Assembly: GCF_017942085.1 (NCBI RefSeq) | Contig: NZ_JAGKSP010000020.1 | Location: 16,253-80,252 of the forward strand | Length of the DNA stretch: 64,000 nt | Origin: Paenibacillus lignilyticus | Lineage (GTDB): Bacteria; Bacillota; Bacilli; Paenibacillales; Paenibacillaceae | Reading direction: 5' to 3' | Part shown: in pieces, positions 52,163-60,983 of the stretch | How the letters are laid out: every line of letters begins with the position of its first letter | Position numbering within the stretch: position 1 is the first letter of the stretch | Made by a program: the position numbers and the translations under genes | The notes under the pieces: generated by a model | What the model was told of the DNA's origin: nothing | What the model saw: only the letters and a program-made list of their open reading frames with translations | The model's database searches: none

Positions 52163-53815
52163 TCATGATTTTAGGATGAGTGCCTTATTCATCGGCATAA
52201 TGCCTCTTGGGCTCACATCAAATAATCGATTGCCGATCCAAGTGCCTTCATAGCGCTCGCCGGCTACGATTTCTTCCCGCTTCACAAGCTCGGATGGAAA
52301 GGCCAATTCCACCGTCTCGCCGGCTTCCAGCCCCGCAACTACCAAATACGGATGCGCAAGCGAAACGCGCTGCTTACGCGGCGTATGGCAAGTAATCGCG
52401 TCTGTCGACAGCCAGCCCGGGACGCGGATATAGAGATCGCCGGCTTGCTTCGGCTGTATGCGCAGCACACCGGCCTCCGGCACCTCGTACTCCATCTTGA
52501 CGTGCTCATTTTCCTTCGTCAGCCACAGATTGACATAGAGCCGATCCTCGCCGAGCGAGGTCGCATGATCCCAGACCAGGTACAATCCTCTGCCGCCGGC
52601 AGCGCAGCAGCAAGCCATCGTATCCACCTTGCCGCGGTTGGAGAAATCATTCGGATTCATCCGGCCCGTAAAGCCCCCCATATAGCGTTTCGGAACGTTG
52701 CGATATGTGCGCGTCGGCGTGTCCGGCTTATCCGTCACTTCCCTTGCCCACGACACATCTCGCACCTGCGAGGCTACGAGCGTATTCGCGAACCGATCGG
52801 CATCGTCCCAGCAGGCGACATTGCCGTTCTTCGCCAAGTAAATCGCCGTATGGATCATATCCGTGGTGCAGCAGGTTTCGCTGTGCTGAATGATGCCCGG
52901 TAGCCAGCGATACCGCTCATCGACCGGCTCTTCCCCGTTCAGGCCCGTGCCTTCCGGGAACCATCCATATGTACTGCCCATCGCACAGGCCCAGTCATAC
53001 ACCTTCTGGCACCAAGCGATGAGCGCCGCATCCTGCTTAATGGTGGCATAGCGCAATATTCCGGCAACCGCGCCCATCTTGGAATGAAAATGGCCATCAT
53101 CCGGATAACGTCCCTGCGACCAGAAGCTCCCGTCTGCCTCGAATACCCGGGAATGCTTCACGACGAAGCGAGTAAGCTTCTCCAGCATTTCCGCGGCAAG
53201 CGGATCGCCGTATTGCTCATAATAAATTGCCAGCGGCAGGATAAAGACGCCCCCGCCATAATGCGTCGGCTCCACGATAAATCCATGCTCCGTATAGATT
53301 TGCTCCGGAACAGCCATGCCCGGAACGTACGTCTCGAACGGATAACAGATGTAATCCTCACGCTCGACCGCAATGCTCCGCATCCCTTGCAGCATTCGCT
53401 CGATCCGCGTCTTCGCCTCATCCTCTTTATCGAATTTGAGCCAGCTTAAGAGCCCCAGAAACACGCTCCGCTGGTCAAACATATTGGCGCCCGCAGGAAC
53501 ATCCCAATCATTGCTCATCCGGTAAAACAGCCCATCCGACTCGCTCTGCATCCAGCGGAGCGCATCCTTCATATGCGTCTCGGCATCCCGGCCAAGACGC
53601 TCGCCGACGATTTCGCCGCACAGGATCGAAGCATCGAGAAACCGGCCAACCGCATCGCCGAAGTCCCACTCGCTATGCCAGGCGAACGATTCGTCGCTGC
53701 CGATTTTCGCAAAGAAATACGGTAAATGATGATAGTCCGGATCAAGCATTTCCTTATAATGATGAATCGCTAGCGCTGCCAATTCCCTGTAATCCAGTGC
53801 TCTGCCGAGTTCCAC
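52163..53815 (-). CDS. GH127-like protein (DUF1680/beta-L-arabinofuranosidase superfamily), copy 2
   Basis: A 550-residue protein with an alpha/alpha-toroid N-terminal region and beta-sandwich C-terminal region, the GH127/GH142/GH146 plan. The zinc-thiolate site of GH127 appears to be kept: Glu-x-Cys in QHSETCCTTD and a Cys-Cys pair in MACCCAAGG, the latter including the probable cysteine nucleophile. It would cleave beta-L-arabinofuranosides or related pentosides. GTG 53815 lies 7 bases after the permease stop with AAGGGTGAT upstream. It is a distant paralogue of the protein at 57834-59435 in the same operon. Confidence 0.8.
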   Translation of the reverse strand: MELGRALDYRELAALAIHHYKEMLDPDYHHLPYFFAKIGSDESFAWHSEWDFGDAVGRFLDASILCGEIVGERLGRDAETHMKDALRWMQSESDGLFYRMSNDWDVPAGANMFDQRSVFLGLLSWLKFDKEDEAKTRIERMLQGMRSIAVEREDYICYPFETYVPGMAVPEQIYTEHGFIVEPTHYGGGVFILPLAIYYEQYGDPLAAEMLEKLTRFVVKHSRVFEADGSFWSQGRYPDDGHFHSKMGAVAGILRYATIKQDAALIAWCQKVYDWACAMGSTYGWFPEGTGLNGEEPVDERYRWLPGIIQHSETCCTTDMIHTAIYLAKNGNVACWDDADRFANTLVASQVRDVSWAREVTDKPDTPTRTYRNVPKRYMGGFTGRMNPNDFSNRGKVDTMACCCAAGGRGLYLVWDHATSLGEDRLYVNLWLTKENEHVKMEYEVPEAGVLRIQPKQAGDLYIRVPGWLSTDAITCHTPRKQRVSLAHPYLVVAGLEAGETVELAFPSELVKREEIVAGERYEGTWIGNRLFDVSPRGIMPMNKALILKS

Positions 53816-53822
53816 CTACTGA

Positions 53823-54701
53823 TCACCCTTTCAATGAGCCTAGCATGATGCCCTTCACGAAATACTTCTGCAAGAACGGATAAATACATAGAATCGGCGC
53901 CGTCGTCACAATCAGCATCGCCATCTTGATCGATTCCGCCGTTACCGTCACGGTTCCTTTATGCATCTTGCTCAGCACCGCGAGATTGGACGCTTCATTC
54001 GATTGAATCAGGAACAGCAGCAGATTCTGCGCGGTCCACAGCTTCGTATTGGAGATAAACGTGAAGCCCGTGAACCAATCATTCCAGTGGCCTACGCCGA
54101 CAAACAGCGCAATCGTGGCAAGCACCGGCTTGGAGAGCGGGAAAATGATGCTGAAGAAAATCCGGAAGTCCGAAGCACCGTCGATCTTCGCCGATTCCTC
54201 AAGCGCCTCCGGAAGCTCCGTCATAAACGTGCGCACCAGCATAATGTTGAAGGCGCCGTACAGACCGGGAATAATATAAGTCCAGAAGCTGTTCAGCAGA
54301 TGCAGCTGCTGCAGCGTGATGTAGAACGGAATTAACCCCCCGCTCAGGAACATCGGAATGACGATCCACCAGTTCAGGAATTTGCGCAGCGGGAAGCTTT
54401 TTTTCGTTAGGACGAAAGCAAACATCGCCACCAGCAGCACCTGGGTAACCACGCCTACTAGTACCCGAGCAATGGTCACGCCATAGGCCAGGAAAATATC
54501 TTTATCGTTAAAAATAACGCTGTAATTCTTCCAAGTGAACATACGCGGCCAGAGGTAAATGCCCCCCTTCTGCGCATCCATCGCATCGTTCAGCGAAATC
54601 GCCAAAATATAAATGAACGGATAGAGGCACAGAAACGAGAACGCGAGCATGAGCACCATATTGACAACGTTAAACCATTTTTCTCCACGAGATCTCTGCA
54701 T
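53823..54701 (-). CDS. CUT1 sugar ABC permease, LplC-like
   Basis: A 292-residue permease with six membrane segments, EAA-loop LEESAKIDGASDFRIFFSIIFP and the C-terminus VKGIMLGSLKG typical of LplC partners. It pairs with the LplB-like permease encoded 23 bases upstream and imports a sugar delivered by the binding protein of the same operon. No ATPase gene is nearby. Confidence 0.93.
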   Translation of the reverse strand: MQRSRGEKWFNVVNMVLMLAFSFLCLYPFIYILAISLNDAMDAQKGGIYLWPRMFTWKNYSVIFNDKDIFLAYGVTIARVLVGVVTQVLLVAMFAFVLTKKSFPLRKFLNWWIVIPMFLSGGLIPFYITLQQLHLLNSFWTYIIPGLYGAFNIMLVRTFMTELPEALEESAKIDGASDFRIFFSIIFPLSKPVLATIALFVGVGHWNDWFTGFTFISNTKLWTAQNLLLFLIQSNEASNLAVLSKMHKGTVTVTAESIKMAMLIVTTAPILCIYPFLQKYFVKGIMLGSLKG

Positions 54702-54724
54702 GAGGCACTCTCCACCAATCGGCT

Positions 54725-55699
54725 CTAAATTAACGATTCCTGTTTAAACAGCTTCGCGATAAAGTTACAGAGCAGGAATAGAAGCAGTCCGACCGTCGCT
54801 TGGAAAACACCCATGGTCGCGCCGAGCGACAAGCCCATAAATCCGCCGGAATTGCGCAAATAGCTCAAGATGAGCGTATCCAGAATTTGACCGACCTCTT
54901 GCACCTGCAGGTTCCCCATCGTCCAGAGCTGATCGAAGCCCGCGCTCATGAGACCGGAAGCGCTCAGAATGAACAGAAGCACCATCGTGCCGCGAATCCC
55001 GGGCAGCGCGATATGCCAGATCTGGCGTACTCGGCTTGCGCCGTCGATGCTCGATACCTCGTACAGATGCGGATCAATGCTTGAAAGTGCTGCTAGATAA
55101 ATGATGGCGTTAAAGCCGATATTTTTCCAAAGTTCAGTGAAGATGACGATCGGCAGGAAGGCACTTGTGCTCCCCATGAAATAGAACGGTTCATTCATGA
55201 AGCCGATCTTAGTCAGCATTTCATTAATAAGTCCGCCATCCGGAGACAGCAGCTTATACCATAGCCCCGCCGCGATAACCCACGAAATAAAATATGGCAG
55301 GTAGCTGATCGTTTGAACGAAGCGCTTGAATACGGTTTGATGAATCTCGTTAATAAGCAGCGCGAAAAGAATGGTAGCCGGAAAACCGATGACCAATTTA
55401 AGTCCGCTGATGATCAGCGTGTTGCGCAGCGCGTTCGTAAAGTCCGGCAAATGGAAGATCGTTTGGAAATTATCCATGCCGACAAAGTCGCTGCCCGAGT
55501 ACCCTTTAACCGGGTTGTAGTCCTGAAAGGCCATGATAATGCCGATCATCGGGTAATAAGAGAACAAGAGAAAGAAGACGAGCCCCGGTAGCGCAAAAAT
55601 ATACAACCAGCGTTGATCCCACATTTTGCGGCCTATTTTCCCCATGAGAAGCTGTCTCCTGCTTGGCGTTTGCTTCTGCGTTTCAGCGAGAGTCGTCAT
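54725..55699 (-). CDS. CUT1 sugar ABC permease, LplB-like
   Basis: A 324-residue permease: Gln/Thr-rich N-terminus, six membrane segments, EAA-loop YEVSSIDGASRVRQIWHIALP. It is the heterodimer partner of the LplC-like permease. AAAAGGAGGG precedes ATG 55699. A hairpin in the gap to the binding protein gene (55736-55762) probably helps to set different expression levels. Confidence 0.93.
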   Translation of the reverse strand: MTTLAETQKQTPSRRQLLMGKIGRKMWDQRWLYIFALPGLVFFLLFSYYPMIGIIMAFQDYNPVKGYSGSDFVGMDNFQTIFHLPDFTNALRNTLIISGLKLVIGFPATILFALLINEIHQTVFKRFVQTISYLPYFISWVIAAGLWYKLLSPDGGLINEMLTKIGFMNEPFYFMGSTSAFLPIVIFTELWKNIGFNAIIYLAALSSIDPHLYEVSSIDGASRVRQIWHIALPGIRGTMVLLFILSASGLMSAGFDQLWTMGNLQVQEVGQILDTLILSYLRNSGGFMGLSLGATMGVFQATVGLLLFLLCNFIAKLFKQESLI

Positions 55700-55735
55700 C
55701 GCGAGACCCTCCTTTTCGGATAAATGATGGAGGAG

Positions 55736-55762
55736 AGCGCAGAAACGCTCCCCTCGTCTGCG
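55736..55762 (-). other. Hairpin between binding protein and permease genes
   Basis: An imperfect stem of the GAGGGGAGCG/CGCTCTCCTC type lies just past the stop of the binding protein gene with no T-tract on the minus strand. Such hairpins often protect the abundant binding protein mRNA from decay while allowing read-through to the permeases. Confidence 0.5.
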
Positions 55763-55777
55763 AGTTTGGTCAGGCGA

Positions 55778-57511
55778 TTACTTCAAGCTTTCGAGATTAA
55801 TCGACTTCGCCGCTTCCGTTCTTTCTTCCACGACTTTGTCATAGCCGAGCGCACGGGCATTCTTGCCCCAATCCTCTACAAGCTTCTTGATGTCATCCGG
55901 GTTCTTCGCTGTAATAGACTTCGCCACCAATTGCTTGTAACGATCGCTTTCGCCTACGGTCACTTTGTTCTCGACATCGCCCGGATCCACGTAACGCTGC
56001 GGATCGGTAATGTATTCCGTCGGGAATTTGGATCCTAGGTTCTTCCATGTTTCGATCATGTCATCGCGCATTTCGTAACCGGATGGAGCTTGGTTCTTGA
56101 TCAGCGCTTCGTAGTTCGGAATGAAGGAGTAGACGTCGATACCGAGATGGGCGCGTTTGTTCCAGTCGCCTTGCGTCTCATCGAAGAAGGCTTTCGTGTC
56201 TACGATCTTGCCATCGGCGTTGCGCTCCCATTGCTGGCCTTCCAATCCGTATTTGGTCAGAATCGTACCTTCCTCGGAGAGGACGTAATCCAGCGTCTTG
56301 AAGAACGTATTGACTTCCTCTTCCGGAAGACCTGCCTTCACCGCCCACAGACTCCATGCTTCCAGTCTGAACTGCGGCAAGCTTGGTCCCGAAGCGATTG
56401 TGGGATCATACAGCTGCACGCCAACGAACTTCGCGTTCGGATCGGTCTTCTTCATGCTGTCCGTGTAAGGGTTCGCCTGCTCCCAATAAGCGCCGTGAAC
56501 GGCACCGATGCGGCCTTGGTTCCCTTTCTCGTCAATTTGGCCCTGCTTGAGCGAGAAGCTTTCTTCTTCAATTAAGCCTTCTTTGTACAGCTTGTTGTAG
56601 AAGGTCAGCGCTCTGATCAAATTGTCCGGCTGCGACACGTCGGAGCGTGCTGCTTTGCCGTCGGCATCCGTGTACCACCAGCCCGTGCCATTGTTTTGGC
56701 CCGGCGGGAAGAACACGTTGATCATGTTGCGGAAGTTTTCGCCGAATGCGGAGTAAGGTACAACCGGCTGGCCGTTCACATCTTTGATTTGTTCCTTGAA
56801 TGCTTTCAGCGCATTGTAGAACTCATCGATTGTTTTCGGATAACCCAGATTGACTTTATCGAGCCAGTCCTTGCGAATCCAGATTGTCGGCTGGTCAATC
56901 GCATAAGCCTGCATGTTGGAGAAGTTTTGCGGGATGCTGTACAGCTTGCCGTCGTGGGGATTGGTCGAGAAAGGCAGCAGCTTCTCGACGGCTTTCTTCA
57001 CATTCGGGTATTTATCCAGCCACGGCGTCAAGTCTTCCAGCTTGCCGCTTTCGCCCATGGTGTTTAGAATGAGCTTTGTTTTGCCGTCTGCCCCAACCGC
57101 TACGAAATCCGGCCAATCGGAGCCGCCGGTGGACGCCCATAGCTGCAGCTTCTGCACGACATCGCCGTAGCTGCCCGTTTTGAGCACATCGTACGTTAAA
57201 TTGTTCAGTCCGAGGCGCTTCGTCAGCTCGGGGAGGACGATATCCTTAGCCGGATCGGCATTATCCCAGCCCCAGTTGAACGCCGTGATTTTCAAATCGC
57301 TTACGGTTCCAAGCGGTTTCTCTTCTGTATTTGTCGCTGCTGCATTGTTCGTAGCGGTGTTGTTCGTTGCTGCCGCGTTGTTCGTCTTCGTTGTATCGTT
57401 CGTGGCGGTATTGGTCGCATTGTCGTTGTTATTGCTTCCGCTGCAGCCAACGACGCCCAGAGAAAGGGTTGCTACACTTAACAGAATGCCTACTTTACGC
57501 TGGATTCTCAC
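55778..57511 (-). CDS. Sugar ABC transporter substrate-binding lipoprotein
   Basis: A 577-residue binding protein: signal peptide, lipobox LGVVGC, an Asn/Thr/Ala repeat linker of about 45 residues, then a large LplA-type domain. It binds the sugar imported by the two downstream permeases. The start is GTG 57511, 8 bases after GGGGG. Upstream, 320 bases without a gene separate it from the first GH127-like gene and contain a 7-bp stem hairpin (57713-57743). Confidence 0.92.
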   Translation of the reverse strand: MRIQRKVGILLSVATLSLGVVGCSGSNNNDNATNTATNDTTKTNNAAATNNTATNNAAATNTEEKPLGTVSDLKITAFNWGWDNADPAKDIVLPELTKRLGLNNLTYDVLKTGSYGDVVQKLQLWASTGGSDWPDFVAVGADGKTKLILNTMGESGKLEDLTPWLDKYPNVKKAVEKLLPFSTNPHDGKLYSIPQNFSNMQAYAIDQPTIWIRKDWLDKVNLGYPKTIDEFYNALKAFKEQIKDVNGQPVVPYSAFGENFRNMINVFFPPGQNNGTGWWYTDADGKAARSDVSQPDNLIRALTFYNKLYKEGLIEEESFSLKQGQIDEKGNQGRIGAVHGAYWEQANPYTDSMKKTDPNAKFVGVQLYDPTIASGPSLPQFRLEAWSLWAVKAGLPEEEVNTFFKTLDYVLSEEGTILTKYGLEGQQWERNADGKIVDTKAFFDETQGDWNKRAHLGIDVYSFIPNYEALIKNQAPSGYEMRDDMIETWKNLGSKFPTEYITDPQRYVDPGDVENKVTVGESDRYKQLVAKSITAKNPDDIKKLVEDWGKNARALGYDKVVEERTEAAKSINLESLK

Positions 57512-57712
57512 ACGTTATTCCCCCTGTACATGAGTGATGGAACCTTGCTCAACAAAAAGGAACAAAACTGATCTTCAGTGCAGTCCACGCCGCCCGGCCA
57601 ATCGACCGTGCTCCACTCCCCCTTACTTCATGCATGCGATACATGTGTGCGGGATTCTCATGCCCCCCTTGGACGTGCAAGCACTCGCGATCCCAGTCGT
57701 TATCTATGCGGT

Positions 57713-57743
57713 ACAGGCGATCCGGGAGATTCCGTCCGCCTGT
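57713..57743 (-). other. Hairpin in the GH127-like / binding protein gap
   Basis: ACAGGCG (57713-57719) pairs with CGCCTGT (57737-57743) around a 17-base loop without a following T-tract. It lies in the 322-base gene-free gap (57512-57833); a processing or partial-termination role is possible. I see no promoter or gene of note in the rest of the gap. Confidence 0.4.
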
Positions 57744-57833
57744 GAAATCCGGCCGAACCTGTCCCCCGTTCATCCTCATCCCAAATTCACTGCAGCCCTC
57801 GGTGTGACGAGGAGGCTGCTACGATGCTGCAGA

Positions 57834-59435
57834 CTACCAATGAACCTTGCCGCTGCGCTGGGCGGCGTAAGGAATCCCTTGCACGAGCGGTGCTGCCTGC
57901 TGGTTCATCCATTCGCGCTTAAACAGCGGATAAATTTGTCCCGAAGGCGTAACGGAGATTACGGTGTCGCCACGCCAACGAACGTTGTAATCCTGCCCGG
58001 AAACTCGCTCGACCTTCTCTACAGTGGTTATTGGATATAGAAGCTGAACCAGCTGACCCGTTTGCAAGCCATCGAGACGAATATAACCGTCCTCCTGAAG
58101 CTGAACGCTTATGACTGCACCGTCGATGGATACGGTAATATCCTCGAAAGCCACCCAATCCGGCACGCGGACACGCAAGCTTGGCGCATCGTGGATGACG
58201 AGCTCGAGCTTGCCCTCATACGGCTGGTAGCTGATTACCTCAACCCAATCGCTGTTGCGGCTAAGCGACATATGGACGGAAACGACGTCGTTTTGCTTCT
58301 TGACGATATCATCCCAAACCAGGTAGCAGGCCCGAATGCCAGCTCCGAGACAGCAGCCCTCCACGCTCTCGCGGCAGTTGTCCAGCGACCCCGGCTTCGA
58401 CCAGGAAGCCCAGCTTCCATAGAGCGCCCGCTCGAATTGCGGCTTCTGCGCTTGATCGACATTCGGCAGCATCGGATCGGTATGTACGATTTGGTTCTCC
58501 AGCAGCTGATTGCGGGCGAACCGCTCTAAGATCGCGTAATAATTCGGATCGATATGACGGGCGATCAGCAACCCCAAATGAATGGCATCCGTGATCGAAC
58601 ACGATTCGCAGGAAGCGTCGTCCGGACCGACACCATCCGGTATCCAGCCCCAAGAGCTGGAATAGCGCAGCGTCCAGTCGAAAACCGTTTTCATTTTCGC
58701 AATGGTAGACGTGTCATTGGTTCTTAAAGCACGGCGCATGAGGGCAACGGCCGCTGTGAGAATGCCGCCGGAGTGCGTATGTCCTTGATAATGACCCTCT
58801 GCATCGAACGTACCGCTGACACCCAGCACGAAGCGGCCCATGCGATCGAGCAAATCCTCGCAATCCGGTGCATCGACGCTCTCGGTGTACCGAGCTAACG
58901 CCAGCATAATTCCGCCGAGCGGGAAGGTCGGATAGCCGTTAAAATCTCCGAATACGGCGTGCTCCAGCGTGTTCCAGCCTTCGGCATTCCGGAACCAATA
59001 GCTGTAGTCCTCTTCATGCTGAAGCTTGCTTCTGATCGCAACGGCGAGCTTCTCGATGACCTCTTCTCCGGCTTCGGACGGCGAATCCAGGTACAAATCG
59101 ACGTAAGCCAGGAGCATCCTGCCCGCCATGAACGGATTCAGAAACGGATCGCAAGTGTCCAGCATCGCGCGAAGCGCTTGCTCTTCTTCCACATAATCGG
59201 TGGCCCCGGTAATCGGACGGCCGAGTAAATACGCATCGGTGAATCGGGAGCACATATCGCCTAAATCCCAGATATGGTGTTCCAGCTTAGGTTCGGGCTG
59301 CAAGCGAAGCAGAAAATAAGGCCGCATGTTCTGTTCGGGGTCCAATCGGTTCGCAATCGCACTGAAACCGCGCTCGATTGCTTCCTGCAAGTAATACGTT
59401 TTCGGTCTGCTTGCCATGTGAGCTTCGTTTACCAT
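57834..59435 (-). CDS. GH127-like protein (DUF1680/beta-L-arabinofuranosidase superfamily), copy 1
   Basis: A 533-residue protein with an alpha/alpha-toroid region and C-terminal beta-sheet region. Like its paralogue at 52163-53815 it keeps Glu-x-Cys (SCESCSITD) and a Cys-Cys pair (VEGCCLGAG), the zinc-thiolate quartet of GH127 enzymes, and the following YLVWDD. The two proteins share layout but are quite divergent, suggesting different sugar specificity. ATG 59435 has GGGGGAAG upstream; the frame to 59666 is rejected because it runs through the operator and promoter. It is the first gene behind the AraR-type operator. Confidence 0.8.
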   Translation of the reverse strand: MVNEAHMASRPKTYYLQEAIERGFSAIANRLDPEQNMRPYFLLRLQPEPKLEHHIWDLGDMCSRFTDAYLLGRPITGATDYVEEEQALRAMLDTCDPFLNPFMAGRMLLAYVDLYLDSPSEAGEEVIEKLAVAIRSKLQHEEDYSYWFRNAEGWNTLEHAVFGDFNGYPTFPLGGIMLALARYTESVDAPDCEDLLDRMGRFVLGVSGTFDAEGHYQGHTHSGGILTAAVALMRRALRTNDTSTIAKMKTVFDWTLRYSSSWGWIPDGVGPDDASCESCSITDAIHLGLLIARHIDPNYYAILERFARNQLLENQIVHTDPMLPNVDQAQKPQFERALYGSWASWSKPGSLDNCRESVEGCCLGAGIRACYLVWDDIVKKQNDVVSVHMSLSRNSDWVEVISYQPYEGKLELVIHDAPSLRVRVPDWVAFEDITVSIDGAVISVQLQEDGYIRLDGLQTGQLVQLLYPITTVEKVERVSGQDYNVRWRGDTVISVTPSGQIYPLFKREWMNQQAAPLVQGIPYAAQRSGKVHW

Positions 59436-59655
59436 CGTTACTTCCCCCTGTTTGTTCGCATAGATTCTATAGGTATGAATCGAATAGCTAATCAACGTGA
59501 ATGGAGATAAAACGAAATAAAAAGAGCGCTTACATTTTGAGCTTAGAAAAAAGCTGCGTCGAGGCCTGATGATGTACTGGAAGATGAAGATTGCTGCGAG
59601 AAGAACTTCGAAAAGGTGGTCATGCTGAAGTGGTGTACTAGGAGGCAGTTTAAAA

Positions 59656-59683
59656 TTATATATCAAATATACAACTTATAAAC
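59656..59683 (-). promoter_or_regulatory. Promoter of the GH127/importer operon
   Basis: Minus strand: TTTATA (59678-59683), 16-base spacer, TATAAT (59656-59661). The palindrome at 59657-59675 covers the spacer and -10 box. The leader to the first gene is about 215 bases; no other structure was seen in it. Confidence 0.6.
59657..59675. promoter_or_regulatory. AraR-type operator at the GH127 operon promoter
   Basis: TTATATA-N5-TATACAA, an inverted repeat with one mismatch. A second copy of the same pattern lies at 59766-59784 at the promoter of the divergent regulator. Confidence 0.65.
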
Positions 59684-59745
59684 TTTACTTGGTGGCTGTT
59701 TACCTGCATCATACTCCCATATTACAGCCTCTGTAAAGAAAAAAA

Positions 59746-59774
59746 TTGGAAATCCGCAAAGAAAGTTGTATATT
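59746..59774 (+). promoter_or_regulatory. Sigma-A promoter of the AraR-type regulator
   Basis: TTGGAA (59746-59751), 17-base spacer, TATATT (59769-59774). The -10 box is inside the second operator. Confidence 0.6.
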
Positions 59775-59784
59775 CATTATATCA
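59766..59784. promoter_or_regulatory. AraR-type operator at the regulator promoter
   Basis: TTGTATA-N5-TATATCA shares half sites and spacing with the site at 59657-59675; it overlaps the regulator's -10 box, implying autorepression. Confidence 0.6.
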
Positions 59785-59803
59785 GGAGAGAGAGTGTGAT
59801 TAT

Positions 59804-60907
59804 ATGACTGCACCAACGAAAAGAGTTCCCCTATACAACCAAATACGCACGTATATAACCGACCAAATCGCGCAGGGTCAGCTTCTCCCCGGAGATCGAC
59901 TGCCATCGGAAAACGAGCTTGCGGAACATTTTGGCGTCAGCCGCATTACGGTCAAAGGCGCCTTATCCTCACTTGTGAAAGAGGGCACCGTTTACCGCAT
60001 TCAGGGCAAAGGCTCCTTCATTGCGGATCAAGCCCAAGGCGAGCCTCTTCGCTATCAGTCGCCGGAAATCCGTACGCTGAAGCTGATCTCCTTGCTGATT
60101 CCGAGTCTGAAAACCGCCTATATGGTGAATTTGGTCAAAGGCGTGGAAAATGCCGCTTCGAGTCAAGGCTACCGCGTTATTGTCTCGCTGACTCATGAGT
60201 CGGTAGAAACAGAGTGCCAGCTGCTTGCCGAGGCTGAGGAAATGGGCGTAGCCGGTGTAATCGTCTACCCCGTCGAAGGGGAGAGCTATAACGAGGATAT
60301 TCTGAGGATGACCTTGCGCGGCTACCCGATAGTGGTTATAGACCGCTATCTTAAAGGGCTCGAAACCAACTGCGTTTGCACGGATCACTTCAGCGGCGCT
60401 TACGCGGCAACTTCCCATCTGATCGAAGCAGGCCATTTCCGAATTGCTTTCCTTACCGCTCCTTACACGGGAACGACGAGCATGGAGGATCGGCTTGAAG
60501 GGTACCGGCAAGCGTTGGCTGACCACGCTCTGTTAAGCGACCCAAGGCTTGTGTTTACCCGTACGGAGCCGGAGCAAATTGAGCTTTATCTGCAGCAAAA
60601 TCCCGATGTTACCGCTGTATTTGCGCTCAATTCCTCGCTCGGATTGAAAGTGTTTGCGGTTGCGGAGCGTTTGCAGCTCTCCATTCCCGATCAATTGTCC
60701 GTTATCTTCTTCGATGACTATGAATATTCGACCCGGTGGACGCTGCGTCCGACCTGTATTCTGCAGCAGGAGGAAGAGATCGGCGCCCAAGCTGGCCGGC
60801 TCATGCTCTCGCTTGTCAGCAATCCTGCTCAAGAGCGCAAGAAGATTGTGCTGCCTCCTCGCCTTGTTATCGGGGGCACGACGGCTGCACCATTATTCCG
60901 GTCATAA
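59804..60907 (+). CDS. AraR-type regulator (GntR DNA-binding domain with LacI-type sensor)
   Basis: A 367-residue chimeric regulator: N-terminal GntR winged helix (VPLYNQIRTYITDQI, LPSENELAEHFGVSRITVKGALSSLVKEG) joined to a LacI/periplasmic-binding-type sensor (FSGAYAATSHLIEAGHFRIAFLT, LSVIFFDDYEYSTRW). AraR of Bacillus, the L-arabinose repressor, has the same plan. Divergent orientation to two GH127-like genes, enzymes of arabinoside breakdown, supports an arabinose-related signal. The ribosome site AGGAGAG is about 13 bases before ATG 59804. Confidence 0.9.
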   Translation: MTAPTKRVPLYNQIRTYITDQIAQGQLLPGDRLPSENELAEHFGVSRITVKGALSSLVKEGTVYRIQGKGSFIADQAQGEPLRYQSPEIRTLKLISLLIPSLKTAYMVNLVKGVENAASSQGYRVIVSLTHESVETECQLLAEAEEMGVAGVIVYPVEGESYNEDILRMTLRGYPIVVIDRYLKGLETNCVCTDHFSGAYAATSHLIEAGHFRIAFLTAPYTGTTSMEDRLEGYRQALADHALLSDPRLVFTRTEPEQIELYLQQNPDVTAVFALNSSLGLKVFAVAERLQLSIPDQLSVIFFDDYEYSTRWTLRPTCILQQEEEIGAQAGRLMLSLVSNPAQERKKIVLPPRLVIGGTTAAPLFRS

Positions 60908-60915
60908 GCCGTTAT

Positions 60916-60941
60916 GTTTCAAGTCCCCTTGGAAGGGGTAT
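60916..60941 (+). promoter_or_regulatory. Sigma-B-type promoter of rsbV-rsbW-sigB
   Basis: GTTTCA (60916-60921), 14-base spacer, GGGTAT (60936-60941) fits the sigma-B consensus GTTTAA-N12-15-GGGTAT with one mismatch. It starts 9 bases after the AraR-type gene and 43 bases before rsbV, suggesting autoregulation by SigB. Confidence 0.8.
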
Positions 60942-60983
60942 ACAACTCGTAATAAGAAATTTTGGATACAGGAGCGTCGAGCT

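Noticed and set aside
57534..58040. Plus-strand open frame of 168 residues between the GH127-like and binding protein genes
   Set aside because: Its second half is antisense to the GH127-like gene and it has no ribosome site; no motif was found.
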